A stretch of DNA of 64,000 nt, taken from Sulfuricella sp. (lineage in GTDB: Bacteria > Pseudomonadota > Gammaproteobacteria > Burkholderiales > Sulfuricellaceae). Below the pieces are notes generated by a model. That model was not told where the DNA came from and searched no databases. It was given only the letters and a program-made list of their open reading frames with translations. Positions 52,830 through 61,108 of the stretch are shown in pieces (within the stretch, counting starts at the first letter, position 1; every line of letters begins with the position of its first letter). The stretch spans positions 1-64,000 of the forward strand of contig JAGXQV010000034.1 of NCBI GenBank assembly GCA_018336195.1, in the 5' to 3' direction. The position numbers and the translations under genes were made by a program.

Positions 52830-53874
52830 CCCGTGGCAATATTCGCTGGTCAGTCTGATTTTCACCAGCCTCATCCTGCTGGCCGCCTTTACCGTCCTGC
52901 AATCCTTCCTGCTCCCCATCATCTGGGCGGCGGTGATCGCCATCACCACTTGGCCGCTGCACCGTAAAATCCTCACCCGCCTGGGAAACCGCCAGGATCC
53001 GGCAGCCATGCTTTCCACCCTGGTGGTGGCGGTCACGCTGGTCGGTCCGATGATCGCCCTGGTGATTTTCGTGGTGGAAGACGTCCAGACCGCCATCGCC
53101 TTCCTGCTTCATGCCAACCAGGATGGCGTACCGCCTCCCGGGTGGCTGGCCGGCCTACCGCTGGCGGGGGAGCATCTGGCGCCGCTGTGGCAGGAATATC
53201 TCGGCCAGCCGAACCGCCTCTCGCAACTGCTGACCGACAAGCTCGACGCCATACAAACCTTCACCCAATCGGTGCTGCTCGGCGTCGCCACACGGGCCGC
53301 GATGCTGTTTTTCGCCTTGTGGATACTCTATTTTTTCTATCGCGACGGCGAAAAACTGCTGGTCAAGATCAGCTACGTCGGTTTCAAGTGGTTGCACAAA
53401 CGCTGGCCCTCCTACGCCTACCATATCCCCTCGGCAGTACGCTCGGCGGTCAACGGGCTGGTCATCGTGGGCTTGGGCGAAGGCATCATCATCGGTCTGA
53501 TGCTCAATTTCGCAGGGGTGCATTCCGCCGTGTTGCTCGGCATGGTGATTGCCGCCCTCTCCCTGGTGCCTCTGCTCGGGCCGCTGCTGCTGGGATTGAT
53601 CGGACTGGTTTTGTTCGCGCAAGGCTCGCCGCTAACGGGGGTTTACGTATTCGCCATCGGCACTACGGTACTGATGCTCGCCGATTATCTGGTACGGCCA
53701 CGTCTTATCCAGGGTTCCACGGAATTACCTTTCCTCGCCATCCTCTTCGGCATTTTCGGCGGCATCGCCAGCATGGGCATCCTTGGACTGATCATCGGCC
53801 CGGTGATCCTGGTGCTGTTCCTGGTGTTGCTGCGCGAAGCCTCGACGGACGAGGATACCGAACTGGAGTTTTGA
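52819..53874 (+). CDS. AI-2E family transporter (YdiK-like)
   Basis: A 351-residue polytopic membrane protein with about eight hydrophobic segments. It shows the family pattern: an N-terminal membrane pair with LLPIIWAAVIAITTWPLH, a central helical periplasmic part, then GLGEGIIIGLMLNFAGVHSA and DYLVRPRLIQGSTELPF. Named from TqsA/AI-2 export, but substrates of most members are unknown; some are Na+/H+ antiporters. The ATG at 52819 lies within the YqjK-like gene. Confidence 0.9.
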   Translation: MPHNPWQYSLVSLIFTSLILLAAFTVLQSFLLPIIWAAVIAITTWPLHRKILTRLGNRQDPAAMLSTLVVAVTLVGPMIALVIFVVEDVQTAIAFLLHANQDGVPPPGWLAGLPLAGEHLAPLWQEYLGQPNRLSQLLTDKLDAIQTFTQSVLLGVATRAAMLFFALWILYFFYRDGEKLLVKISYVGFKWLHKRWPSYAYHIPSAVRSAVNGLVIVGLGEGIIIGLMLNFAGVHSAVLLGMVIAALSLVPLLGPLLLGLIGLVLFAQGSPLTGVYVFAIGTTVLMLADYLVRPRLIQGSTELPFLAILFGIFGGIASMGILGLIIGPVILVLFLVLLREASTDEDTELEF

Positions 53875-53875
53875 G

Positions 53876-54073
53876 ATGCGCCTGCGGGTTTATGCCATCC
53901 TGATTTTAACGCTGACCGGCCTGTCCGGCTGCGCGGTGGTCGCCGTCGCCGATGCCGCCGTTACGGTCGGCGCAACCGCCGTCAAGGCCGGGGCCGCGGT
54001 GGTGGGAACCACGGTGGACGTCACTGCGGCGGTGGTAAAAACCGCAGTCGGCAGCAACTCGGAAAAGAAGTAA
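53876..54073 (+). CDS. Small Ala/Val-rich lipoprotein
   Basis: A 65-residue protein with a lipobox LTGLSGC, so the mature form starts at a lipidated Cys near residue 19. The rest is a low-complexity Ala/Val/Thr repeat (VAVADAAVTVGATAVKAGAA) with a Lys-rich end. Similar small lipoproteins occur beside envelope genes in betaproteobacteria. It starts one base after the AI-2E gene. The function is unknown. Confidence 0.8.
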   Translation: MRLRVYAILILTLTGLSGCAVVAVADAAVTVGATAVKAGAAVVGTTVDVTAAVVKTAVGSNSEKK

Positions 54074-54086
54074 TCTTAAGAACAGG

Positions 54087-54205
54087 GTTTAGTGTTGAGT
54101 TTTTAGTGTTTAGTTGATGTCGCCGCGCAATGCGCGGCGGGATTCAATCATGCGCGAAGCGCATTCCTTAACTTAACACTCAACACTAAAAACTCAACAC
54201 TAAAC
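54087..54205. repeat. Heptamer-arm inverted repeat element with conserved core; contains the hypF stop
   Basis: Left arm: GTTTAGT, GTTGAGT, TTTTAGT, GTTTAGT (54087-54114). Right arm: ACTTAAC, ACTCAAC, ACTAAAA, ACTCAAC, ACTAAAC (54171-54205). The core has CCGCGCAATGCGCGG and ATGCGCGAAGCGCATTCC, each a small hairpin. It lies at the convergent end of the lipoprotein and hypF genes. The hypF stop (TAG, minus strand, 54202-54200) is inside the right arm. Confidence 0.87.
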
Positions 54206-56695
54206 ACTTCCCTCAAGCACCGCGAGCCACGCCTGCCCCAGGCTCAGCCCGCCGTCGTTGGGCGGCGCCTGGCACGCCTCCAGCACCTGCAAACCGTTTT
54301 CGCGCAAGCGCCTACCCAGTTCGCGACTGAGGATGGCATTCAGGAAGCACCCGCCGCTCAGGGCAATCCTGTCCACGCCCTGCTCCCGCGCTATCCCGGT
54401 CGCCCACTCCGTCAGTCCGGCGGCGAGGGTGGCATGGAACAGCGCCGCACCGCGCGCGGCATCCGGAGTTTCGGCAAGCACGGCCAGCAGCGGCAGGAAA
54501 TTCAGGGTGCCGGCACTTTCGATTACATAACCGCCGCGCAACGGCGCGACCGGCCCGTGACGCGCCGCGAGGCTTTCCAGCAACATCGCCGCCTGGCCTT
54601 CGAATCCCATCACCGGCATGATCCCCAACAGCCCCACGGCGGCATCGAACAAACGCCCGCAACTCGACGTCGCCGGGCTGTTGAGATCGCGTTCCAGCAT
54701 TTGCGTGAGCAGGGCGGCGGCAGGCTGATCCGCATAGCGATTGGCGATTTCCCCGCCACGCCCCAAGGCGTATAAGGCGCTCGCCCCCATCCGCCACGGC
54801 TCGCGCGCGGCGCGGTCGCCGCCCGGCAAGGCAAGCGCTTGCAAATGACCGAGGCGGGTATAGCCAGCCCCTTCCAGGCGCAAGAGTTCGCCGCCCCAAG
54901 CGCTGCCATCATCGCCCAGACCCACCCCGTCCAGTGCCAATCCCAGGGTAGGCCGGGTTTCCCCATGCTCGGCCAGTACCGCCGCCAGGTGGGCGTGATG
55001 ATGCTGCACGGCATGCCATGGTAATCCGCGCGCGGTGGCGAATGACGCGGCAAAGCGGCTGCTGTGAAAATCCGGATGACGGTCGCTGGCGACCGCTTCA
55101 GGGACGATTTCGAGCACGTCCATCAAATGGAACACCGCGTCCTCCATGGCACGACAGGTAGCGGCATTGTCCAGGTCGCCAATGTGCTGCGACAGGAAAG
55201 CCTCGTCGCCGCGCGTCAGGCACACGGTGTTTTTGAACCACCCGCCGCTGGCCAGCACCGCCGGCCCGGCATGGGGCAGTTTGATGGCACGGGGGGTGTA
55301 ACCGCGGGCGCGACGGATAAAATTCCGGGTGATGGGGGATGGGTGATGGGTAATGGGTTTTACGCATTCCTCATCACTCATCACCCATTCCCGGTTTGCT
55401 CGCACTACGGAGTCGTCGCACCCCACCAATATCTCCCGGTCATGCAGGAGAAAAGCGTCGGCGATGCCCGCCAGCCTTGCCAAGGCTTCGTCGTTGGCTA
55501 TCACCAGAGGTTCGCCGCCGGGGTTGGCGGACGTGCATACCAGCAGCAATTCCTGAGGGGTATCCAGCCAAGCCGTGCCCGCCGGGCGGCCCGCTGCCTC
55601 ATGAAGCAGCAGCCATTGCAGCGGGGTGTAGGGCAGCAGCGCGCCCAGCCAGGCCACGCCTTCCGCCACGCCGGGCAAGGCGGTGTCGCAAGCGGAAGTT
55701 TTTTCGAGCAGGACGATGGGACGCTCGCGGCTATGCAGCAGGGTTGCTTCGCCTTCGCCCCACTTCGCCAGCCCGGCCAGGGACGCGAGATTGGCGGCAA
55801 GGACGGCGAAAGGCTTGGCTTCGCGCTGCTTGCGGCGGCGCAGTTCGGCCACCGCCGTACCGTTGCGTGCATCGCACATCAGGTGGAAACCGCCCAGTCC
55901 TTTCACTGCGAGGATCTGCCCGGTGCGCAGCAGTGTCAGGGCGGCGGCAATAGGGTCATTCTCGGCAACGTGGGTAGCGTTTACGGGCACCAAATCGAGC
56001 CTCGGCCCGCACACCGGACAGGCGTTGGGCTGGGCGTGGAAGCGGCGATCCAGCGGATCCTGGTATTCGGCGCGGCACGCCGGGCACAGGGTAAAACCCG
56101 CCATGCTGGTGTTGGGGCGATCGTAGGGAAGGTGCGCGGTGATGGTGTAGCGCGGCCCGCAATGGGTACAGTTGATGAAGGGGTAGCGGTAGCGCCGGTC
56201 GGCGGGATCAAACAGTTCGGCAAGACAATCCGGGCAGGTGGCTGCGTCCGGGGTGACGGCGGTATTGGCGGCGCCGCCACGACTGGCGAGGATGGTGAAT
56301 CCAGGCGGCAATGCCGAATGGACGGATTGGCTTTCGATGCTGTCGATTCGCGCCAGCGGCGGGGCTTCTTGTTCGAGACGGGCGAGCAACGCCTGAATAG
56401 CTTCAGCCGTGCCGCTCACGGCGATTTCCACGCCTTCGCCGTCGTTGAGCACCCAGCCGTTCAGGCCGAGTTCGAGCGCCAGGCGATACACGAAAGGGCG
56501 AAAGCCGACGCCCTGAACCGTACCGCGCACCCGGATCAGCGTCGAGGACTGAGGACTGAGGGCTGAGGGCTGAGTGATTTGGTCGAGAAGCGTCGTGTTG
56601 GGAAGGACGGGGTTGTCGGAACGAGAGGCAATGTGTGCATGCGCAACATCCCACTCAGTCCTCAGTCCTGAGTCCTCCGTCCTACCCCCCGCCAT
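54200..56695 (-). CDS. hypF: Carbamoyltransferase HypF, with two repeat-encoded insertions
   Basis: An 831-residue enzyme that makes the carbamoyl group from carbamoyl-phosphate and passes it to HypE. Domains in order: acylphosphatase (VRGTVQGVGFRPF at about 55-67), two zinc-finger pairs of CxxC, a YrdC-like domain, and the Kae1-like carbamoyltransferase with HHHAHLAAVLAEH. The family is normally about 750-780 long. The excess is residues 1-51, encoded by one heptamer element, and about 436-456, encoded by another between DDSVVRA and RRARGYTP. Start: ATG at 56695 overlaps the hypB stop (TGATG); no other usual start precedes the acylphosphatase domain. The last codons and stop come from a third element. 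Confidence 0.93.
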   Translation of the reverse strand: MAGGRTEDSGLRTEWDVAHAHIASRSDNPVLPNTTLLDQITQPSALSPQSSTLIRVRGTVQGVGFRPFVYRLALELGLNGWVLNDGEGVEIAVSGTAEAIQALLARLEQEAPPLARIDSIESQSVHSALPPGFTILASRGGAANTAVTPDAATCPDCLAELFDPADRRYRYPFINCTHCGPRYTITAHLPYDRPNTSMAGFTLCPACRAEYQDPLDRRFHAQPNACPVCGPRLDLVPVNATHVAENDPIAAALTLLRTGQILAVKGLGGFHLMCDARNGTAVAELRRRKQREAKPFAVLAANLASLAGLAKWGEGEATLLHSRERPIVLLEKTSACDTALPGVAEGVAWLGALLPYTPLQWLLLHEAAGRPAGTAWLDTPQELLLVCTSANPGGEPLVIANDEALARLAGIADAFLLHDREILVGCDDSVVRANREWVMSDEECVKPITHHPSPITRNFIRRARGYTPRAIKLPHAGPAVLASGGWFKNTVCLTRGDEAFLSQHIGDLDNAATCRAMEDAVFHLMDVLEIVPEAVASDRHPDFHSSRFAASFATARGLPWHAVQHHHAHLAAVLAEHGETRPTLGLALDGVGLGDDGSAWGGELLRLEGAGYTRLGHLQALALPGGDRAAREPWRMGASALYALGRGGEIANRYADQPAAALLTQMLERDLNSPATSSCGRLFDAAVGLLGIMPVMGFEGQAAMLLESLAARHGPVAPLRGGYVIESAGTLNFLPLLAVLAETPDAARGAALFHATLAAGLTEWATGIAREQGVDRIALSGGCFLNAILSRELGRRLRENGLQVLEACQAPPNDGGLSLGQAWLAVLEGSV
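55328..55389. repeat. Heptamer inverted repeat (GGTGATG type) inside hypF
   Basis: Left arm: GGTGATG, GGGGATG, GGTGATG, GGTAATG (55328-55355). Right arm: CCTCATC, ACTCATC, ACCCATT (55369-55389). The loop is 13 bases. The element is translated in hypF without a stop or frameshift and adds about 21 residues between the YrdC-like and Kae1-like domains. Its heptamer family matches the element upstream of hupL's 3' end (62323-62394). Confidence 0.85.
56544..56680. repeat. Heptamer inverted repeat (AGGACTG type) encoding the HypF N-terminal extension
   Basis: Left arm: GAGGACT, GAGGACT, GAGGGCT, GAGGGCT, GAGTGAT (56544-56578). Right arm: ACTCAGT, CCTCAGT, CCTGAGT, CCTCCGT (56653-56680). The 74-base centre differs from the cores of the TTTAGTG-type elements. 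It lies at the hypB-hypF junction and is read through in frame as the first 50 or so residues of HypF. Confidence 0.82.
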
Positions 56696-57699
56696 CAGCG
56701 CCCCTTCAAAGCCGCGACTTCCGCTTCCAGTTCGGCAATACGGCGATGCAGGGATTCCACGGCGGCGGCCTTGCGGCTCTGGGCGAGAGCCATGCCTTGC
56801 TCCAGCCATTCCTGCCATTCGTCGAGGCCTTCGCCGGTCACCGCGGAAACCAGGATCACCTTGATGTTGGGGTTGACGCGCCGCGCGTATTCCAGGCACA
56901 GCGGCACGTTGAAGGTGAGGTAGGGCAGCAGGTCGATCTTGTTGAGCAGCATCACGTCGGCGGCTTCGAACATCGCCGGGTATTTGAGCGGCTTGTCCTC
57001 GCCCTCGGTAACCGAGAGGATCGCCACCTTGTGCGCTTCGCCCAAGTCGAAATCGGCAGGACACACCAGGTTGCCGACGTTCTCCACCAGCAGCAGGCTG
57101 TTGTCGTCCAATTCCAGGCGCTCGGCGGCATGGCCGACCATGTGGGCATCGAGATGGCAGCCCTTGCCGGTGTTGATCTGGATGGCCTTGACCCCGGTGG
57201 CGCGGATGCGGTCGGCGTCCAGCGCGGTCTGCTGATCGCCCTCGACCACCGCCACCTCGTGCTTGCCCTTGAGATGCTGGATGGTGCGGGTGAGCAGGGT
57301 GGTCTTGCCGGAGCCGGGACTGGAAACCAGGTTCAGGACGAAAATGCCATGCTCGGCGAAATGCTTGCGGTTGGCATCGGCATATTGGTTGTTCTTGGAA
57401 AGAATATCCTGCTCGATCTGCACCATGCGGCTTTGCGACATGCCGGGAACATGGGCGCGCGCCGCGCCGAGACCGAAATGCAGGTCTTCGTCGCCATGGA
57501 CATGGTCATGTCCGTGGGAGTGATCGTGCTCATGCGGATGGTCGTGGCTGTGCTCGTGACCGTGCCCATGTTCATGGTCGTGGGGATGGCTGTGCTCGTG
57601 GCTATGTACCTGCCCATCGTGCTCGTGACCATGAGTGTGGGGATGGCTGTGTCCCTCGATAGTGGTTTCGCCTTCGCCGCAACCGCAAACTGTACACAT
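56695..57699 (-). CDS. hypB: Nickel-inserting GTPase HypB, with His-rich metal store
   Basis: A 334-residue GTPase that delivers nickel to the hydrogenase large subunit with HypA. The N-terminus MCTVCGCG is the high-affinity metal motif. A long His/Asp/Glu/Gly-rich stretch follows (about residues 12-70, such as [20 protein letters not shown]), which can store nickel. The GTPase has the P-loop [25 protein letters not shown] and [11 protein letters not shown]. The second of two adjacent ATGs (57699) is used because GGAG is seven bases upstream. hypF follows with a TGATG overlap. Confidence 0.96.
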   Translation of the reverse strand: MCTVCGCGEGETTIEGHSHPHTHGHEHDGQVHSHEHSHPHDHEHGHGHEHSHDHPHEHDHSHGHDHVHGDEDLHFGLGAARAHVPGMSQSRMVQIEQDILSKNNQYADANRKHFAEHGIFVLNLVSSPGSGKTTLLTRTIQHLKGKHEVAVVEGDQQTALDADRIRATGVKAIQINTGKGCHLDAHMVGHAAERLELDDNSLLLVENVGNLVCPADFDLGEAHKVAILSVTEGEDKPLKYPAMFEAADVMLLNKIDLLPYLTFNVPLCLEYARRVNPNIKVILVSAVTGEGLDEWQEWLEQGMALAQSRKAAAVESLHRRIAELEAEVAALKGR

Positions 57700-57713
57700 C
57701 ATTTTTCTCCAGT

Positions 57714-57780
57714 GGTGAGGACTGAGGACTGAGGACTGAGTCACGCTACCCCACTCAGTCCTCAGTCCTCATACCTCAGT
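57714..57780. repeat. Heptamer inverted repeat (AGGACTG type) between hypA and hypB
   Basis: Left arm: GGTGAGG, ACTGAGG, ACTGAGG, ACTGAGT (57714-57741). Right arm: ACTCAGT, CCTCAGT, CCTCATA, CCTCAGT (57753-57780). The loop is only 11 bases, so a long hairpin can form. It fills nearly the whole gap between the hypA stop (57788) and the hypB ribosome site and could set the relative expression of the two. Confidence 0.85.
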
Positions 57781-57787
57781 CCTGCGC

Positions 57788-58129
57788 CTACTCCACTTCC
57801 AGCTCCTTGACGCGCATTTCCGTGCCGCCATTGACGTCGACGGCAAAGCCGCCGCATTGGGGGCAAGGCTGGAATCGTTCGACCACCGCCACGTTCTGAC
57901 CGCATTCGAGACAGCGGCCCGCGCCGGGTATTTCCATGATCTCCAAAGCGGCGCCTTCGGCAAGGCTACCGCGCGCCACGGCATCGAAACAAAAACGCAT
58001 GGCTTCGGCTTCCACGCCGCTAAGCTGGCCGATTTCCAGCCATACGGTCTTGACGCGACTGAAGGCGTTTTGCCGGGCGCTGTCTTCGATCAACTGGACC
58101 ACGCCTTCGGCCAGGGACATTTCATGCAT
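57788..58129 (-). CDS. hypA: Nickel metallochaperone HypA
   Basis: A 113-residue protein starting MHEMSLAEGVVQLIED; His2 is the nickel ligand. The zinc site is formed by CLEC and CPQC in RCLECGQNV and FQPCPQCGG. It works with HypB. The ATG at 58129 is chosen because HypA proteins start MHE; a longer in-frame reading to 58225 would consist of heptamer-repeat sequence. Confidence 0.96.
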   Translation of the reverse strand: MHEMSLAEGVVQLIEDSARQNAFSRVKTVWLEIGQLSGVEAEAMRFCFDAVARGSLAEGAALEIMEIPGAGRCLECGQNVAVVERFQPCPQCGGFAVDVNGGTEMRVKELEVE

Positions 58130-58144
58130 GTTATTAAAACCAGT

Positions 58145-58280
58145 TTTTAGTGTTGAGTGCTTAGTGTTTAGTTGATGTCGCGTTTGACGCGGTAAATGTA
58201 TTGATGCGCGAAGCGCATTCCACAACTAAGCACTAAGCACTAAGCACTAAGCACTAAGCACTAAGCACTAAACACTCACC
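58145..58280. repeat. Heptamer-arm inverted repeat element with expanded right arm; contains the hupK stop
   Basis: Left arm: TTTTAGT, GTTGAGT, GCTTAGT, GTTTAGT (58145-58172). Right arm: six identical ACTAAGC units, then ACTAAAC and ACTCACC (58225-58280). The core shares GATGTCGCG and ATGCGCGAAGCGCATTCC with the element at 54087. The run of six identical units suggests recent slippage. The hupK stop (TAG, 58270-58268) lies in the right arm, and hypA begins just past the left arm. Confidence 0.88.
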
Positions 58281-59323
58281 ACTGCATCAACGCACGGGTC
58301 GAGCGCGAGCAGCAGCAATTCGGCACGGGCGCGGGCTTGTTCGACCGACCCGGCGGGCTGACCGGTCAATCCGCGGACATAAGCACCCTGAGGGTGAAAA
58401 TTCCACTCGGTGGGGGCGACGATGCGGTAGTCGACCACCGTGCCATTTTCCAATCGCACATAGTGGATCAACAGCCCCCGTGCAGTCTGCAGCCACGCCA
58501 GCCCGGCATTCTCACCGACTTGCGCCTGTTTGAGCCACCCCGACGACAGTGTATCACTTCGACGCAAGGCATCGGCCAGCCACACCAGTTCGTCCAAGCG
58601 CGCCCCCAGCCGATCGACCACCCTATTGGAAGCTCCGCCACGGCGGGCAAGCGGGCCGGTTTCCGCGGGCTGGCCCTGCCACTGGGGACGTTGGGCGAAG
58701 TCCGGGTCATCCAGGAGGGCTGGCAACGCTGCTTCGACAATGCGCGATGCGTCGAATTCCGGCAACCCGCGGATTTCGCTACTCCCCCAAGCCCCTTCAT
58801 CCTCCCGCAGCCGACGGAACACCGCTGCCAGCGGCGTATCCGCCCGGCTCAGCCACTCTTCACGGGTCGCGAATTCGCGCCACTCGCAACAAGGAACGCC
58901 GAGCAGATGCTGTTCCAACGAGGCTTCCAGCCCATCCGCCAGCGCCGCGGCCGGCTGGAGTGCCGCACACTGGCGGCGCAACTCGGCCAAGGCCGGCAGG
59001 TTGGCGGGGAAACCAAAGCGTTGCGGGAGATCGATGAGCAAGCGCCACGCCGATTCCTGAAACGCTTCGGCCAGCACTTGGCACTCCTCGGCGGTGGCAA
59101 TAGCGGTTTTTCCCTGAGCGGCATCCAGCGCCAGACGGGCGGCACTTCCCTGCGCCTTGCCACACAGGCTGAACAACAGGGGAATTAGCAACGCGGTCTG
59201 ATCCGGCGCTTTGCCCCGCGTCAGGCGGGCGATGTCGGCGAGGCGGCGCGATTCGATGGTGACGGCGTGGATGACACTGCCATCCCAATCGAGGCGGATA
59301 CGCAACTGGCCTTCGGGAATCAC
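58268..59323 (-). CDS. hupK: HupK-type hydrogenase expression/formation protein
   Basis: A 351-residue protein related to hydrogenase large subunits but degenerate. The N-terminal half has an LIPLLFSLCGKAQ stretch near the L1 region. The C-terminus keeps LLALDPCVDAVVSV with one Cys of the normal DPCxxC. HupK/HoxV serve as scaffolds in building the Fe centre. Context between hupJ and hypA fits. Its last two residues (SV) and stop come from a heptamer repeat arm. Confidence 0.82.
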   Translation of the reverse strand: MIPEGQLRIRLDWDGSVIHAVTIESRRLADIARLTRGKAPDQTALLIPLLFSLCGKAQGSAARLALDAAQGKTAIATAEECQVLAEAFQESAWRLLIDLPQRFGFPANLPALAELRRQCAALQPAAALADGLEASLEQHLLGVPCCEWREFATREEWLSRADTPLAAVFRRLREDEGAWGSSEIRGLPEFDASRIVEAALPALLDDPDFAQRPQWQGQPAETGPLARRGGASNRVVDRLGARLDELVWLADALRRSDTLSSGWLKQAQVGENAGLAWLQTARGLLIHYVRLENGTVVDYRIVAPTEWNFHPQGAYVRGLTGQPAGSVEQARARAELLLLALDPCVDAVVSV

Positions 59324-59333
59324 GGGCGACGAC

Positions 59334-60974
59334 TCAAGTGAAGCGGAAGCCGTCCACCGCCTGCTGCATGGTCAACGCCAGCTGCTTGAGGTCGTCCGAC
59401 GCCTGCGCCACCCGTTCGATGGCCTGGGTATTGGCTTCGGTCATTTGCGCAACCTTGGTGACTTCCTGGGAGATTTGCGTGCTGACATTGGTTTCCTCAT
59501 CGAGTGCCGAGGAAATTTCGTTGACCGCTGCCAGCACTTCGCTCATGCCAGCCTTGATGTGCGACATGGCTTCGCCGGCCTGAGTCGCCATACGTACCCC
59601 TTCCTTGACGGTGGCACTGCCTTCCGCCATCCCTTGCACCACGTCCGAAGTGCCGCTTTGGATGGCACCGATCATCGCGGTGATTTCCTGGGTGGATTTG
59701 GCGGTGCGTTCGGCAAGCTTGCGCACCTCGTCGGCCACCACCGCGAAGCCGCGCCCCTGCTCGCCGGCGCGCGCCGCCTCGATTGCGGCGTTGAGGGCAA
59801 GTAGATTGGTCTGATCGGCAATGTCCCGGATCACGCTGACAATGGTGGATATCTCCTGGGATTGCTCACCCAGGGTTTCGATTTTCCGGCAAGAACGGTT
59901 GACGGTTTCGGAGATTTTGAGCATTTCATTCGCGGCGCCATGCACGATGACCCCGCCCTGCTCGGAGTGCTCCCCGGCGCCCACCGCCGTGGCATGGGCA
60001 TTTTTGGCATTGCCGGCGATTTGTTCGATGGTGATAGTCATAATTTCCACCGAGGTCGCCATGGCATACACCGAATGGCTTTGTTGTTCGGTGCTGGTGG
60101 AAACCTGGTGCGACGCTTCGGCAAGCCGCAGGGCGTTTTGCGTCAACTGGTCGGCGCTGGCGTGCACCCGTTCAATCATGTCGCGCAAACCCGCCTGCAT
60201 TTGCTTCATGGCGGCCAGCAGGCTGCTGGTGTCGCCGGCTTTGGTGGGAATCACCACCGACAAATCGCCGCCGGCAATGGCGGCAACCAGTTGCTTGGCC
60301 TGGCTGGGTTCGCCGCCCAGTTCGGAGAGGATGTCGCGGGCTACCAGATGCAGGAGCAGGGCGATGACCGCCACCCCCGCCAGAATCAGCAGGGCATCGC
60401 GTCCCGCTTCGCGGAGGAAGGCGGCGTTGACGTCATCGATATAAATGCCCGAGCCGATGATCCAGCCCCACGGGGCGAATCCCATCACGTAGGAAAGCTT
60501 TTCCACGGGGTCGCTCAAGCCGGGCTTGGGCCACATGTAAAACACGAATCCGGCCTGCTGGCGCCGCACGGTGTCCACCATTTCGCTGAACAGGCGCTTG
60601 CCGAGCGGATCCTTGAAATCGCCGAGTTCCTTGCCGTCGAGTTCCGGCTTGGTCGGGTGCATCACCATGCGCGGCTGCATGTCGTTGATCCAGAAATATT
60701 CCGTGCCGTCGTAACGAAGCGCCTTGACGGCGGCGATGGCTTGTTTTTTCGCCACGTCCTCCGGCAGGGCGCCCTGCTGCGCCAACTGATGGTAGTGCAC
60801 CACCAGACCGTGGGCGGTTTCCACCAGATGGCGAGTCTTGATCTGGCGTTCCTGAACGAGGTTGTGCTTGAGGGTGTAGAGGGAGGCGGCGGAGATGACG
60901 ATCAGGCCAACGATGGCCACCAAGGTGGCAAGCAACAGCTTGCCACGCAACTTCAGGTTATGGATGAAAGACAT
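59334..60974 (-). CDS. Chemoreceptor with Cache-type periplasmic sensor inside the hydrogenase locus
   Basis: A 546-residue methyl-accepting protein. The N-terminal membrane segment is followed by a single Cache domain ([40 protein letters not shown]), a second membrane segment ([18 protein letters not shown]), HAMP and the signalling tip [20 protein letters not shown]. Cache receptors of this type often bind small organic acids. It lies ten bases before hupK on the same strand and 134 bases after hupJ, so it may be co-transcribed with hydrogenase genes. Ligand and any link to hydrogen are unknown. Confidence 0.93.
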   Translation of the reverse strand: MSFIHNLKLRGKLLLATLVAIVGLIVISAASLYTLKHNLVQERQIKTRHLVETAHGLVVHYHQLAQQGALPEDVAKKQAIAAVKALRYDGTEYFWINDMQPRMVMHPTKPELDGKELGDFKDPLGKRLFSEMVDTVRRQQAGFVFYMWPKPGLSDPVEKLSYVMGFAPWGWIIGSGIYIDDVNAAFLREAGRDALLILAGVAVIALLLHLVARDILSELGGEPSQAKQLVAAIAGGDLSVVIPTKAGDTSSLLAAMKQMQAGLRDMIERVHASADQLTQNALRLAEASHQVSTSTEQQSHSVYAMATSVEIMTITIEQIAGNAKNAHATAVGAGEHSEQGGVIVHGAANEMLKISETVNRSCRKIETLGEQSQEISTIVSVIRDIADQTNLLALNAAIEAARAGEQGRGFAVVADEVRKLAERTAKSTQEITAMIGAIQSGTSDVVQGMAEGSATVKEGVRMATQAGEAMSHIKAGMSEVLAAVNEISSALDEETNVSTQISQEVTKVAQMTEANTQAIERVAQASDDLKQLALTMQQAVDGFRFT

Positions 60975-61108
60975 GTTCCACCTCCAATGATGTTTTGTAC
61001 GGTCTTCCGCATCTGGCTGCGCCGAGGTGGACGGAGAGAAATGTCATCCCCCGGCACCGTTTCGCTAGGTTATAGTAAGCGTTTGAATAGCGTCAAATTA
61101 GCCGTCGC

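Noticed and set aside
56696-57064. In-frame extension of hypF upstream into hypB
   Set aside because: It overlaps the HypB GTPase in another frame and shows no HypF-like sequence; the ATG overlapping the hypB stop is sufficient.
58130-58225. Upstream extension of hypA
   Set aside because: The added residues are encoded by the heptamer repeat, and HypA proteins begin MHE with an essential His2.
58225-58266. CRISPR array from the ACTAAGC run
   Set aside because: Units are seven bases with no spacers, and no cas genes are present; it is the arm of an inverted repeat element.
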